Assembly: GCA_050693875.1 (NCBI GenBank)
Contig: JBOGWP010000200.1
Coordinates: 1 to 34,780 of the forward strand
Length of the DNA stretch: 34,780 nucleotides
Reading direction: 5' to 3'
Source of the DNA: JBOGWP01 sp050693875
GTDB lineage: Bacteria > Actinomycetota > CADDZG01 > JAHWKV01 > JBOGWP01
Position numbers and translations under genes: made by a program. The notes under the pieces are model-generated. The model saw only the letters and a program-made list of their open reading frames with translations. It was not told the origin of the DNA and searched no databases. Shown here in pieces: positions 7,740-16,488 of this stretch. Position 1 is the stretch's first letter. Every line of letters begins with the position of its first letter.

Positions 7740-8574
7740 ATGCTCGCCATCCACGCGCAGGGCCTGACGAAGGCCTACGAAGGCAGAACCGCCGTCACCG
7801 GCTTCGACCTCGAGGTCGACGCTGGCGAGGTCGTGGCCCTGCTGGGCCCAAACGGGACCGGCAAGACCACCACGATCATGATGCTGCTCGGCATCGTCGA
7901 GCGCGACGTCGGGGACGTCCGGCTGCTCGGCCATCCTCTCCCGCACGAGCGAGGGGCCGCGTTGGCGCGCGCCAACTTCAACGCGAGCTACGTGAGCCTC
8001 CCCGACCGGTTGCGGTGCGCGAGGCCCTCGAAGTCTTCCGCTGCCAAGCTGGGCTGGAGCCGCAACGTCATGCCGCTGCTGGCCTCGCCGCTGCGTCCCC
8101 TCAAGTAGTTGCCGGGGCGGGCATGTGGGGGGCGGTCCAGTTCGCCGCCGGATGGTCGGCCACCGGGCTGGCGGCCGACCGGCTGTCCGAGGTGGTCGAG
8201 GCGTTTGGGGTCGGCCGCTCATGGACCGCTTCACCCACGAGCTCTCGAGCGGAGAGCGCACGCTGGTGGGGCTGGCGAGGGCCCTGGTGAACCGTCCCGA
8301 GATGTTGTTCCTCGACGAGCCGACGGCGTCGCTCGACCCAGAGGTCGCCCACCGCGTCCGCACACGGCTGCTCGAGCTGCACGCCGAGGAGGGGTTTGCG
8401 CTGCTGATGACGTCGCACAACATGGCCGACGTCGAACGGCTCTGCCGCCGGGTTGTTTTCCCGGCCGGAGGCAGGGTGGTCGCCGACGACCACCCGACCG
8501 GGATCGCGGCCCGATGCCGAACCGAGGATCTCGAAGAAGCATTCCGAGCCATCGCAGCAGGAGACGTTCCATGA
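7740..8574 (+). pseudogene. ABC-2 type transporter ATPase, broken in three frames
   Basis: The gene starts with AAGGAGGAGCAG-ATG and reads the N-terminal half of an ABC ATPase, including the Walker A motif (GPNGTGKTT). A one-base loss near 8010 shifts the frame (SLPDRL to VREALEVF). About 120 bp of foreign-looking sequence then interrupts the protein at about 8043-8165. ADRLSEVVEAFGVGR resumes, and a second one-base loss near 8212 shifts the frame again to MDRFTHELSSGERTLVGLAR (signature motif LSSGE), Walker B (MLFLDEPTASLD) and the H-loop (LLMTSHNMADVE). All motifs are recognisable, so it was functional recently. No single frame can make a working ATPase. Its partner permease follows directly. 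Confidence 0.8.
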
Positions 8575-8818
8575 GATGGCACCGCGTGCTCGCGATCTTC
8601 AGACGGCACCTCTACGTAACCGTTCACTCGTTCGAACGGATTTCGAGGTCTTCGTGTGGCCGCTGCTCGACCTTCTGCTGGGGGCTGCTGACCCGATACC
8701 TGATCTCGGCGGGGGACGGCTTCCCCGTGCCGGTCGGGTTCCTCATCGGAGGCGTGCTCCTGTGGGACCTGCTGTTCCGAACGCAGCTGGGGATCTCGGT
8801 CGCCTCTCTGGGAGGAGA
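8571..8818 (+). pseudogene. ABC-2 type permease, truncated by repeat copy 2
   Basis: The start ATG 8571 overlaps the ATPase stop (ATGA), the usual operon arrangement. The frame reads MRWHRVLAIFRRHLYVTVHS, goes out of frame between about 8640 and 8685 (correct reading FEVFVWPLLDLLL), then returns as LLTRYLISAG and FLIGGVLLWDLLFRTQLGIS. These are the first membrane segments of an ABC-2 exporter permease. At 8819 the coding sequence stops abruptly and the dispersed repeat begins, so roughly two thirds of the permease is missing. Confidence 0.75.
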
Positions 8819-9004
8819 CCTAGTGGGTCGCTTCGCTCCCCGGTACGGGCCAGAAAGGCAAGGGGCGGCCTCCGGCCGGAAGTCCTCTATGCGGGCAGGG
8901 CCTCACTCCGTTCGGCGCCTGCCGGGCCCGGCTTGAGGTGCGCCCCGGTCGGTCTCGTCCCAAACTTGACTCATTCGCGCCAACTTCGGCACCTCGAGCT
9001 GGGC
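8819..9004. repeat. Dispersed repeat, copy 2
   Basis: 186 bp closely matching both ends and much of the middle of 4378-4665, from CCTAGtGGGTCGCTTCGCTC to CTTCGGCACCTCgAGCTGGG. It lacks the internal duplication of copy 1. Its left end is fused to the truncated permease gene and its right end lies 31 bp from the stop of the DksA/TraR gene. I see no target-site duplication at the edges. Confidence 0.6.
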
Positions 9005-9035
9005 CAGTCGAAGCAACCAGGACGCGCGAGAGGTG

Positions 9036-9383
9036 CTACCGCCGCTGCGCGCAGCGGATGCATCGCCGAGCTGCCGGGATCGCCTCGAGCCGCTCGGCCT
9101 CGATGGGCACGCCGCAGTTCTCGCACACGCCGTAGAGGCCGCGATCGAGCCGCTGGAGGGCGGCCCCGATGTCCTCGGCGCGCTGGCGAAGCGTGGCCAC
9201 CAGCGAGAGAACCTTGTCGCGCTCGGCGGTGCTCAGGGCGGCGTCGGCAAATCCCTCGTCGAGGACGACCTCGACCGAGCCGTCCGGCGTCGCCCCGAGG
9301 TCAAGCAGCTCCCGCTGCACGATCTCCATCTCCTCGTCGAGACGTGAGCGCGCCACCTCGAGCTCCTCCGGACTGAGGTTCAC
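9036..9383 (-). CDS. DksA/TraR-family zinc-finger protein
   Basis: 115 residues from GTG 9383. The N-terminal two thirds is a helical, charged coiled-coil-like region (ELEVARSRLDEEMEIVQREL). The C-terminus carries the C4 zinc finger C87-x2-C90-x17-C108-x2-C111 (YGVCENCGVPIEAERLEAIP). The LDRGLYGVCENCG stretch is typical of DksA/TraR proteins, which bind RNA polymerase through its secondary channel. The frame is open further upstream, but that part is Arg/Gly-rich and shadow-like. The start is not supported by a ribosome binding site and could be wrong by some codons. Confidence 0.82.
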   Translation of the reverse strand: MNLSPEELEVARSRLDEEMEIVQRELLDLGATPDGSVEVVLDEGFADAALSTAERDKVLSLVATLRQRAEDIGAALQRLDRGLYGVCENCGVPIEAERLEAIPAARRCIRCAQRR

Positions 9384-9507
9384 GCGGAGGCCGTCACCGC
9401 CCCGGTTTGTTTCGCGCCCCCACCCAGGCCCGCCGCTCGTCCCGCCATCGTGCCGCTGTGTCGTCGCTCGCCGCCCTCCTGAATGGGCCCGAGCATATAG
9501 CGTGCGT

Positions 9508-10065
9508 TCAGGGACCGGTGCCTCCCGGCCCCATTCGTTCCAGGGCCAGGAGCAGCCCGATGATCGTCTTCGCATCGCTGATCGACCCGTCGAGTATGAG
9601 CCGCACCACCTCCCGGAGATCCACCCACTCCAGCGACAGCGGCTCTCCTTCGTCGTCACCCGGTGGCGGCCCCACCTGCTCGATCTGCGGGGCGAGGAAC
9701 ACGTAGATCACCTCGTCGGTGAAGCCTGGCGAGGTGAAGATCCTGCTGAGGAGCTCGAGCTCGGCGCAGCGATACCCGGTCTCCTCCTCGAGCTCGCGCC
9801 GGGCGCAGGCTTCGGGGCTCTCCCCCGGCTCGTCGAGCTTGCCGGCCGGTAGCTCCAGCAGCTCGATCCCGACGGCATGGCGATGCTGCCGAACGAGCAA
9901 GGCCCTCCCACCGTCCACCGGAACCACCGCGGCGGCACCGGGGTGCAGCACGGTCTCGCGCCGGGACTCCTTCCCGTTCGGCAGGCGGACCCAGTCGACG
10001 GTGACCTCGAGAAACTGTCCCCGGAAACGTAAGGTGGAGTCGAGAAGCTCGCGGCGCCCGGTCAC
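9508..10065 (-). CDS. Nudix hydrolase, probable ADP-ribose pyrophosphatase
   Basis: 185 residues from GTG 10065. It should hydrolyse ADP-ribose to AMP and ribose 5-phosphate. The Nudix box runs G75 to Y98 (GKLDEPGESPEACARRELEE, then ETGY) with the catalytic REL-x-EE-x-G core intact. The first spacer is one residue longer than the textbook G-x5-E. The upstream HPGAAAVVPVDGGRALLVRQ and the IELLELPAGK strand fit the ADP-ribose pyrophosphatase subgroup. It starts 13 nt after the pyrG stop on the same strand, the same pyrG-Nudix order as in mycobacteria, so cotranscription is likely. Confidence 0.88.
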   Translation of the reverse strand: MTGRRELLDSTLRFRGQFLEVTVDWVRLPNGKESRRETVLHPGAAAVVPVDGGRALLVRQHRHAVGIELLELPAGKLDEPGESPEACARRELEEETGYRCAELELLSRIFTSPGFTDEVIYVFLAPQIEQVGPPPGDDEGEPLSLEWVDLREVVRLILDGSISDAKTIIGLLLALERMGPGGTGP

Positions 10066-10078
10066 CGACGACGAGGGC

Positions 10079-11776
<1,698 letters not shown>

Positions 11777-11784
11777 GGGGATTC

Positions 11785-11790
11785 ACGGTA
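11785..11790 (-). promoter_or_regulatory. Possible -10 box for leaderless pyrG transcript
   Basis: The sense strand reads TACCGT, then eight bases, then the pyrG GTG. No Shine-Dalgarno sequence is seen. Confidence 0.4.
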
Positions 11791-11843
11791 TCACGGCACC
11801 CTCCCCATCCCGTGGAGCCCGACGCGATCCCGAGCGGAACCCG

Positions 11844-12734
11844 TCAGGCCCGCTCGGGGAGACGGCCCAGCTCGTCGAGCCAGCGCAGCGGCGGCACACG
11901 GGCGATGACGGCCGAGAACGACCATCGCTCCGACGCGAGCGTGAGGGCGATCAGCGCGGCCAAGACGGCCAGCTGGCCTGGGGTCGGCAGTCGGAGCGCG
12001 AAGCCTGCCCCGAGCACGGCGCCGAGAAGGTTGGCACCGGAGTCGCCCAGGATCCCCCGCTCACGGAGATCCGAGGGTAGCCAGACCGCTGCGGCGGCGG
12101 CGATCGGAGCGGACAGCGGGAGGAACGGCTGGAGGGCCGCCGCCCCGCCGAGCGGGGCCCAGGCGATGAGGAAGAGCTTGCAGGCGCGGCCGGGCCGGAG
12201 GTCGACGAGGTTGATCAGGTTGGCGGCGAGCGCGACCAGGGCGGCGTCGAGCAGCGCGGGGCCGAGGCGCAGTTCCCAGAGCCCGGCGGCCACGAGCGAG
12301 ACCGCCAGGCCGCCGATCGCCTTGAGCGCCCCCGCGCTCGGGGCGCCGCGCCGGAGCGACGCAAGATGGCCGCGGAGCCCCCGTGAGGATTCGGATCCGG
12401 CGGCGTCGTCGATCATCCCGAGGGCGAAGAACCCGATCGCGACGATCAGCAGCCCGACGTGGTCGGCGGATGCGAATGCCCGTGCCGCCGCGGAGGGAGA
12501 CGCCGCTGCCCCCTCCGTCCCTACCGGCGCCGGACGGCCCAGGGCGACCAGCGCGAGCGCGCTCTCGGCGGCGAGCAGCGTGAAGAGCAGGACCATGCCC
12601 CCAACGACCGGCACCTCGGTGCCGCGGAAGTTCCGGCGCCGCAGCAGTTCCGGGGGATGGCCGACGAGCGCGCCGCTCAGCAGGATCGCCACGCCGACGG
12701 CCAGAGCGGCGAGAAGCGCGGCGAGGACGAGCAC
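11844..12734 (-). CDS. MraY/WecA-like polyprenyl-phosphate sugar-phosphate transferase
   Basis: 296 residues from GTG 12734, a polytopic membrane protein with about nine or ten hydrophobic segments. It carries diagnostic motifs of the family that transfers a sugar phosphate from a UDP-sugar to undecaprenyl phosphate: the Asp pair in FALGMIDDAAG (about residue 107), NLINLVDLRPGR (about residue 172; most members read NxxNxxDGxDG) and ILGDSGANLLGAVLG (about residue 229). DLRPGR in place of the usual DGxDG means part of that motif is altered, so the substrate is uncertain. It is probably a divergent envelope-glycan enzyme rather than MraY itself. It lies 67 nt upstream of pyrG on the same strand. 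Confidence 0.75.
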   Translation of the reverse strand: MLVLAALLAALAVGVAILLSGALVGHPPELLRRRNFRGTEVPVVGGMVLLFTLLAAESALALVALGRPAPVGTEGAAASPSAAARAFASADHVGLLIVAIGFFALGMIDDAAGSESSRGLRGHLASLRRGAPSAGALKAIGGLAVSLVAAGLWELRLGPALLDAALVALAANLINLVDLRPGRACKLFLIAWAPLGGAAALQPFLPLSAPIAAAAAVWLPSDLRERGILGDSGANLLGAVLGAGFALRLPTPGQLAVLAALIALTLASERWSFSAVIARVPPLRWLDELGRLPERA

Positions 12735-12741
12735 GGGTGAA

Positions 12742-12747
12742 AGGATA
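12742..12747 (-). promoter_or_regulatory. -10 box for leaderless MraY-like transcript
   Basis: The sense strand reads TATCCT, then seven bases, then the GTG at 12734. Confidence 0.5.
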
Positions 12748-12920
12748 GTTTGTGATGAACCTCGTGCACCCTCCCTCGATCACGGCCCCGTTCGCCCGCC
12801 CCCGCATCCTCGATCGCTGCTTTGCCCGTCGGTTCCAGACCCACGGAGATGCGCCCTCCCCGCGCCCTGCGCTCCGGGCGCAGGAAGCCGCCGCGTGGCC
12901 CTGCTCTCGGGAAGGGGCCC

Positions 12921-13490
12921 TCAGGCTTCGGCCAGGGAGATCAGGAGGGGGCGAGGATCCGGCCGAAGCCGCCGGACCCGGTAGCCGAGCTGGGTCAACA
13001 ACGAGCCCGCAGCCTCCTCGTCTTGGAGCTCGTGGATTTCGAGGAGCAAGCCAGGACGGTGGCGTGTGAGCGTCTCGGTCCGCCCATACAGGACGTCGAG
13101 CTCGCCCCTCTCCACGCCCACCTTGACGATGCGCGGCGGGCCGAACCGGTTCGCCAGGTCGTCGAGGGTGGTGGACTCGACCGCCAGGGGCCGTGGGCGG
13201 GGACGTGTCCGGTGCCGTCTCCGGGTCCGGCGTGCGCCGTCAGAGCTCGCTGCGCATCGGCCTCGTAGGAGCCGAAGATCATCTCCTTCTGGCGGCGGGG
13301 GTCGAGCCGCAGGCGGCAGCCGGCGAGCGGGCCGCCGCGCACGGTGGCCACGGTGTGCCGCCCGGCGGGGAGGAGGACGTCGAGGATGCGGCGCCCACCG
13401 CGGCCGGGATCGGGTGCGCGGCGGCCCGTCGGAGAGCCGGCCACAGCGCATGCAGGAGTTCCAGCGTGATCGCGTGGCTCCGGGATAGGC
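12921..13490 (-). pseudogene. FkbM-type methyltransferase remnant lacking the SAM domain
   Basis: The C-terminal end is well preserved in one frame: STTLDDLANRFGPPRIVKVG, then ERGELDVLYGRTETL and PGLLLEIHELQ, the pattern that closes FkbM-family SAM-dependent O-methyltransferases. Part of the N-terminal region reads in another frame as HTVATVRGGPLAGCRLRLDP and EMIFGSYEADAQRAL; further upstream yet another frame is used (ITLELLHALWPALRRAAA). Between the two halves, where the Gly-rich SAM-binding core of roughly 100 residues should be, there are only about 20 unrelated residues. The gene is therefore inactivated by an internal deletion plus frameshifts. It lies tail-to-head beside a glycosyltransferase. 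Confidence 0.65.
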
Positions 13491-13641
13491 GGCGGCCACC
13501 CTGGCCGAGGGGAGATCCGCGGCCTCCCGATGGTCCGTCCGTCGGGTCCCTGTCGTCCACCCGGCCTCCACGCTCGCCGGCCCCGCCCGCCCCACGGGCG
13601 TATCACATCTCGAGACACCCGAGCAACCCAAGGCCCTCGGC

Positions 13642-14697
13642 ATGAGACGCGTGATCCACCTCCTCGGCCGTTCGGAGGGAGGCATTCGCCGCCACGTCCG
13701 CTACCTTGCCGGCCACCCTCCCGCAGGGTACGAGACCTGCGCGGTCGTCGGTCCCCCGGAGCTCGCCCGGTTCTTCGCCGGCCTCCCCTTCGTCGAACGG
13801 CGCGGGAGGGCCGTCCCGCCGGTGCCGCCGGCGGACGTCCTCCACGCCCACGGCCTGGGCGCTGCCGCGGCGGCGCTCCGCGGCCGGACCATTGGGCGAG
13901 CCCGCCTCGTCGTGACGGTCCACACGTCGCCGGACCAGACGCTCCTCGCTAGCTTTCCCCCGGCCAGGATCCGAGCCGTCCAGCGCCTCTTGTGGTCGGC
14001 CGCAAGGCTGATCCTGGCCCGCGCCGACGCGGTCGTCGTGGTGTCCCAGCAGATGCAGGGATGGGTGCCCGGCGCGCAGGCAATCCCGCCCGCCGTCGAC
14101 CTGCCCGCCGCGCGCCGGCCGCGTGCCGAGGTGCGGGGCGAGCTCGGGGCCGGCGATGCCGACGTGGTGGTGCTCGCCGTCGGGCGGCTTCACCCCGACA
14201 AGCGCCTCGATCTCGTGATCGAGGGACTGCACGGGACCCAGGCGCACGGCTGGATTGCCGGAGACGGCCCGGAGCGCGCGCACCTCGAGCGCCTCGCCGC
14301 CGGGACCTCCGTGGGCCTCCTCGGGCATCGCGAAGACGTGGCGGACCTCCTCGCGGCGGCGGACGTGTTCGCTCTACCGGCGTCGGGCGAGGCATACGGG
14401 CTGGCCGTTCTGGAGGCGGTCGCCGCAGGGCTGCCCGTGGTGGCGACCCGCGTCGGCGCGGCCCCGGACATCGTGGGGGAAGCGGGCGTGCTGGCGGCAC
14501 CCGACGACCGCGCCGGGTTCGTGCGGAGCCTCCGTCAGGTCGTGGCGGATCGCGGGTTGCGGGACCGGCTGAGTGCGGCTGCCGCGGCGCGTCCTCTCCC
14601 CTCTCCGGAAGACCTCGTGGCGCGGCTTGGAGCCGTGTACGACGAGGGGGGCCGTCACGGCCGACGGACTTCCTCGGCCCCGCACGGTCGTGTGTAG
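13642..14697 (+). CDS. Glycosyltransferase family 4
   Basis: 351 residues from ATG 13642. It has the GT-B architecture: an N-terminal acceptor domain beginning VIHLLGRSEGGIRRHVRYLA, and a C-terminal nucleotide-sugar domain with VVVLAVGRLHPDKRLDLVIE, GDGPERAHLERLA and the retaining E-x7-E motif in PASGEAYGLAVLEAVAAGLP. The likely job is adding a hexose to an envelope lipid or glycan; donor and acceptor cannot be read from sequence. It opens a plus-strand run with murJ and a large membrane protein. Confidence 0.85.
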   Translation: MRRVIHLLGRSEGGIRRHVRYLAGHPPAGYETCAVVGPPELARFFAGLPFVERRGRAVPPVPPADVLHAHGLGAAAAALRGRTIGRARLVVTVHTSPDQTLLASFPPARIRAVQRLLWSAARLILARADAVVVVSQQMQGWVPGAQAIPPAVDLPAARRPRAEVRGELGAGDADVVVLAVGRLHPDKRLDLVIEGLHGTQAHGWIAGDGPERAHLERLAAGTSVGLLGHREDVADLLAAADVFALPASGEAYGLAVLEAVAAGLPVVATRVGAAPDIVGEAGVLAAPDDRAGFVRSLRQVVADRGLRDRLSAAAAARPLPSPEDLVARLGAVYDEGGRHGRRTSSAPHGRV

Positions 14698-14859
14698 GCT
14701 GTTGGCGGGGGTGGGCCGGCTTCCGGCCGAAGGGCCCGCCTCGCGTTCGTCGGCGGGCCGGCATAGGGGTGGGCCGGACAAGCGAAGGAAGGTGGTGAGC
14801 GTGCAGCCGCGCAGCGGCGACGCCGGGATGCTGCGGGGCGACGCGATCCGAAGCCGGCC

Positions 14860-16488
14860 GTGAGCGCCCGCCCACCCCGGGCCGAGCCCTCGGCCGACCG
14901 CTCGGCAGCCCTGGTCGCAGGGATCACGATTGCGAGCCGGGCACTCGGGCTCCTTCGCACCGTCGTCATGACGGCGGTGCTCGGCGTGACGTTCCTCGGC
15001 AACACCTACGCCACGGCAAACGCCGTCCCCAACCTCCTCTTCGAGATCGTTGCCGGGGGCGCACTCGCCGCGGTCGTCCTCCCGGCGCTCGCCCCCGCCG
15101 TCGCCAGACAGGACCGGGAATCGAGCGCCCGCGCCGCAAGCGCTCTGGTGAACGTGGGGCTCGTTGCGCTCACGCCAGTCGTGCTCGCCGGGCTGCTCTT
15201 CCGCGGCCCCCTCATGGGCGTGCTCACCTCCGGCGTCGAGGATCAGGGCCTGCGGGCGCTGGAGCGCGACCTCGGGTCGTTCCTGTTGCTCCTGTTCCTG
15301 CCCCAGGTCTGGCTGTACGCGATCGGGATCGTGCTGACCGGGACCCTGCAGGCGCACCGGCGGTTTGCCTGGCCGGCCCTCGCGCCGTTGCTGTCGAGCG
15401 TCGTCGTGACGGCCTCCTATGTGCTCTATGCCATGGTCGAGGGGGGGAACGCCGGACACCTCGAGCGGATCTCGCCGGCGGGACGGCTCATCCTCGGTCT
15501 CGGGACGACCGCGGGGGTGGCAGCGCTCTCCTTGTCGCTCGTGATTCCGGCCCACCGGCTCGGGCTGCGATGGCGGCCGATCCTGCACATCCCGGCAGAG
15601 GCGAGGACGACGATCCGGCGGCTGGCCGGCTCGGCCGTGATCGCCGTCGGGGCCCAGCAGGTCCTCCTTGCGGTCGTCGTGGTGATCGCCAACAGCGTCC
15701 GGGGAGGCGTCGTCGCCTACCAGCTCGGGTTCACCATGCTGCTCGCATTCTGGGCGGTGTTTCCGGTGCCGATGGCGACCGCGGCATTCCCCGACCTGGC
15801 GTCGGCCGCCTCGAAGGGTGACCGCGCCCAGTTCGCGCACCATTCCTCCCAGGCGGCCAAGCGCGTGGTCGTGCTCGTGTTCGGCGGGGCCGCGATCCTC
15901 GTGGCCGCCGCCCCTCCTCTCGCCCGACTGATCCTGGCCCTGGGCGCCGGAAAAGGGGTGGCATCGCCATCGATGCTGGCGATGGCCATCGGCCTCTTCG
16001 CCCCCGGACTCGTCGGCTACGGCGCGTACGCCCTGCTCACCCGGGCCGCCTACGCGCTCGGCGACGGCCGCTCGCCCGCACGGGGGGCGGTCCTCGGGTT
16101 CGGGAGTGCCGTGCTGCTCGACGTCGTCGCGGCGCAGTTCCTCGGCGGTCCCGCCCTGATCGGTGCCCTCGCGGGGAGCTTCTCGATCGGGGTGACGGCA
16201 GGAGCGCTGGTGCTCCTCGGGATGTTCCGGGCAAGGGCGGGGCGAGAGGCGGTCGAGGGGATTCGGATCACCGCGGCGCGTGGTCTCGTGTCCGGTATCG
16301 CGGGGGCCGCGGTGGGGAGCCTGGCGGCACGAGCCCTTCCGGGTGCCGAGCCGGCCACGGTCGCCGCGAGCCTTGTCGCGACCGGCGTCGCCGCTGCGCT
16401 CGCCGCGGGGGTGTACGTGCTGGGCCAGCGCCTCCTGGGAGACCGCGTGCTGATCGAGGCCCTCGCCGGGCTGCGCTCGGCGCGATGA
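14860..16488 (+). CDS. murJ: MurJ-like lipid II flippase (MVF family)
   Basis: 542 residues from GTG 14860 with about fourteen membrane segments. MurJ moves lipid-linked peptidoglycan precursor across the membrane. The N-terminal ASRALGLLRTVVMTAVLG and the following NTYATANAVPNLLFEIVAGG match the family signature (SR-x-LG-x-R, then the NxxPNLL/GGAL segment). The GTG overlaps the TGA of a possible 22-codon leader ORF starting at GTG 14797 (after GGAAGG), so translation could be coupled to it. The stop overlaps the start of the next gene (ATGA). An exporter of another lipid-linked glycan is the alternative role, given the neighbouring glycosyltransferase. Confidence 0.88.
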   Translation: MSARPPRAEPSADRSAALVAGITIASRALGLLRTVVMTAVLGVTFLGNTYATANAVPNLLFEIVAGGALAAVVLPALAPAVARQDRESSARAASALVNVGLVALTPVVLAGLLFRGPLMGVLTSGVEDQGLRALERDLGSFLLLLFLPQVWLYAIGIVLTGTLQAHRRFAWPALAPLLSSVVVTASYVLYAMVEGGNAGHLERISPAGRLILGLGTTAGVAALSLSLVIPAHRLGLRWRPILHIPAEARTTIRRLAGSAVIAVGAQQVLLAVVVVIANSVRGGVVAYQLGFTMLLAFWAVFPVPMATAAFPDLASAASKGDRAQFAHHSSQAAKRVVVLVFGGAAILVAAAPPLARLILALGAGKGVASPSMLAMAIGLFAPGLVGYGAYALLTRAAYALGDGRSPARGAVLGFGSAVLLDVVAAQFLGGPALIGALAGSFSIGVTAGALVLLGMFRARAGREAVEGIRITAARGLVSGIAGAAVGSLAARALPGAEPATVAASLVATGVAAALAAGVYVLGQRLLGDRVLIEALAGLRSAR

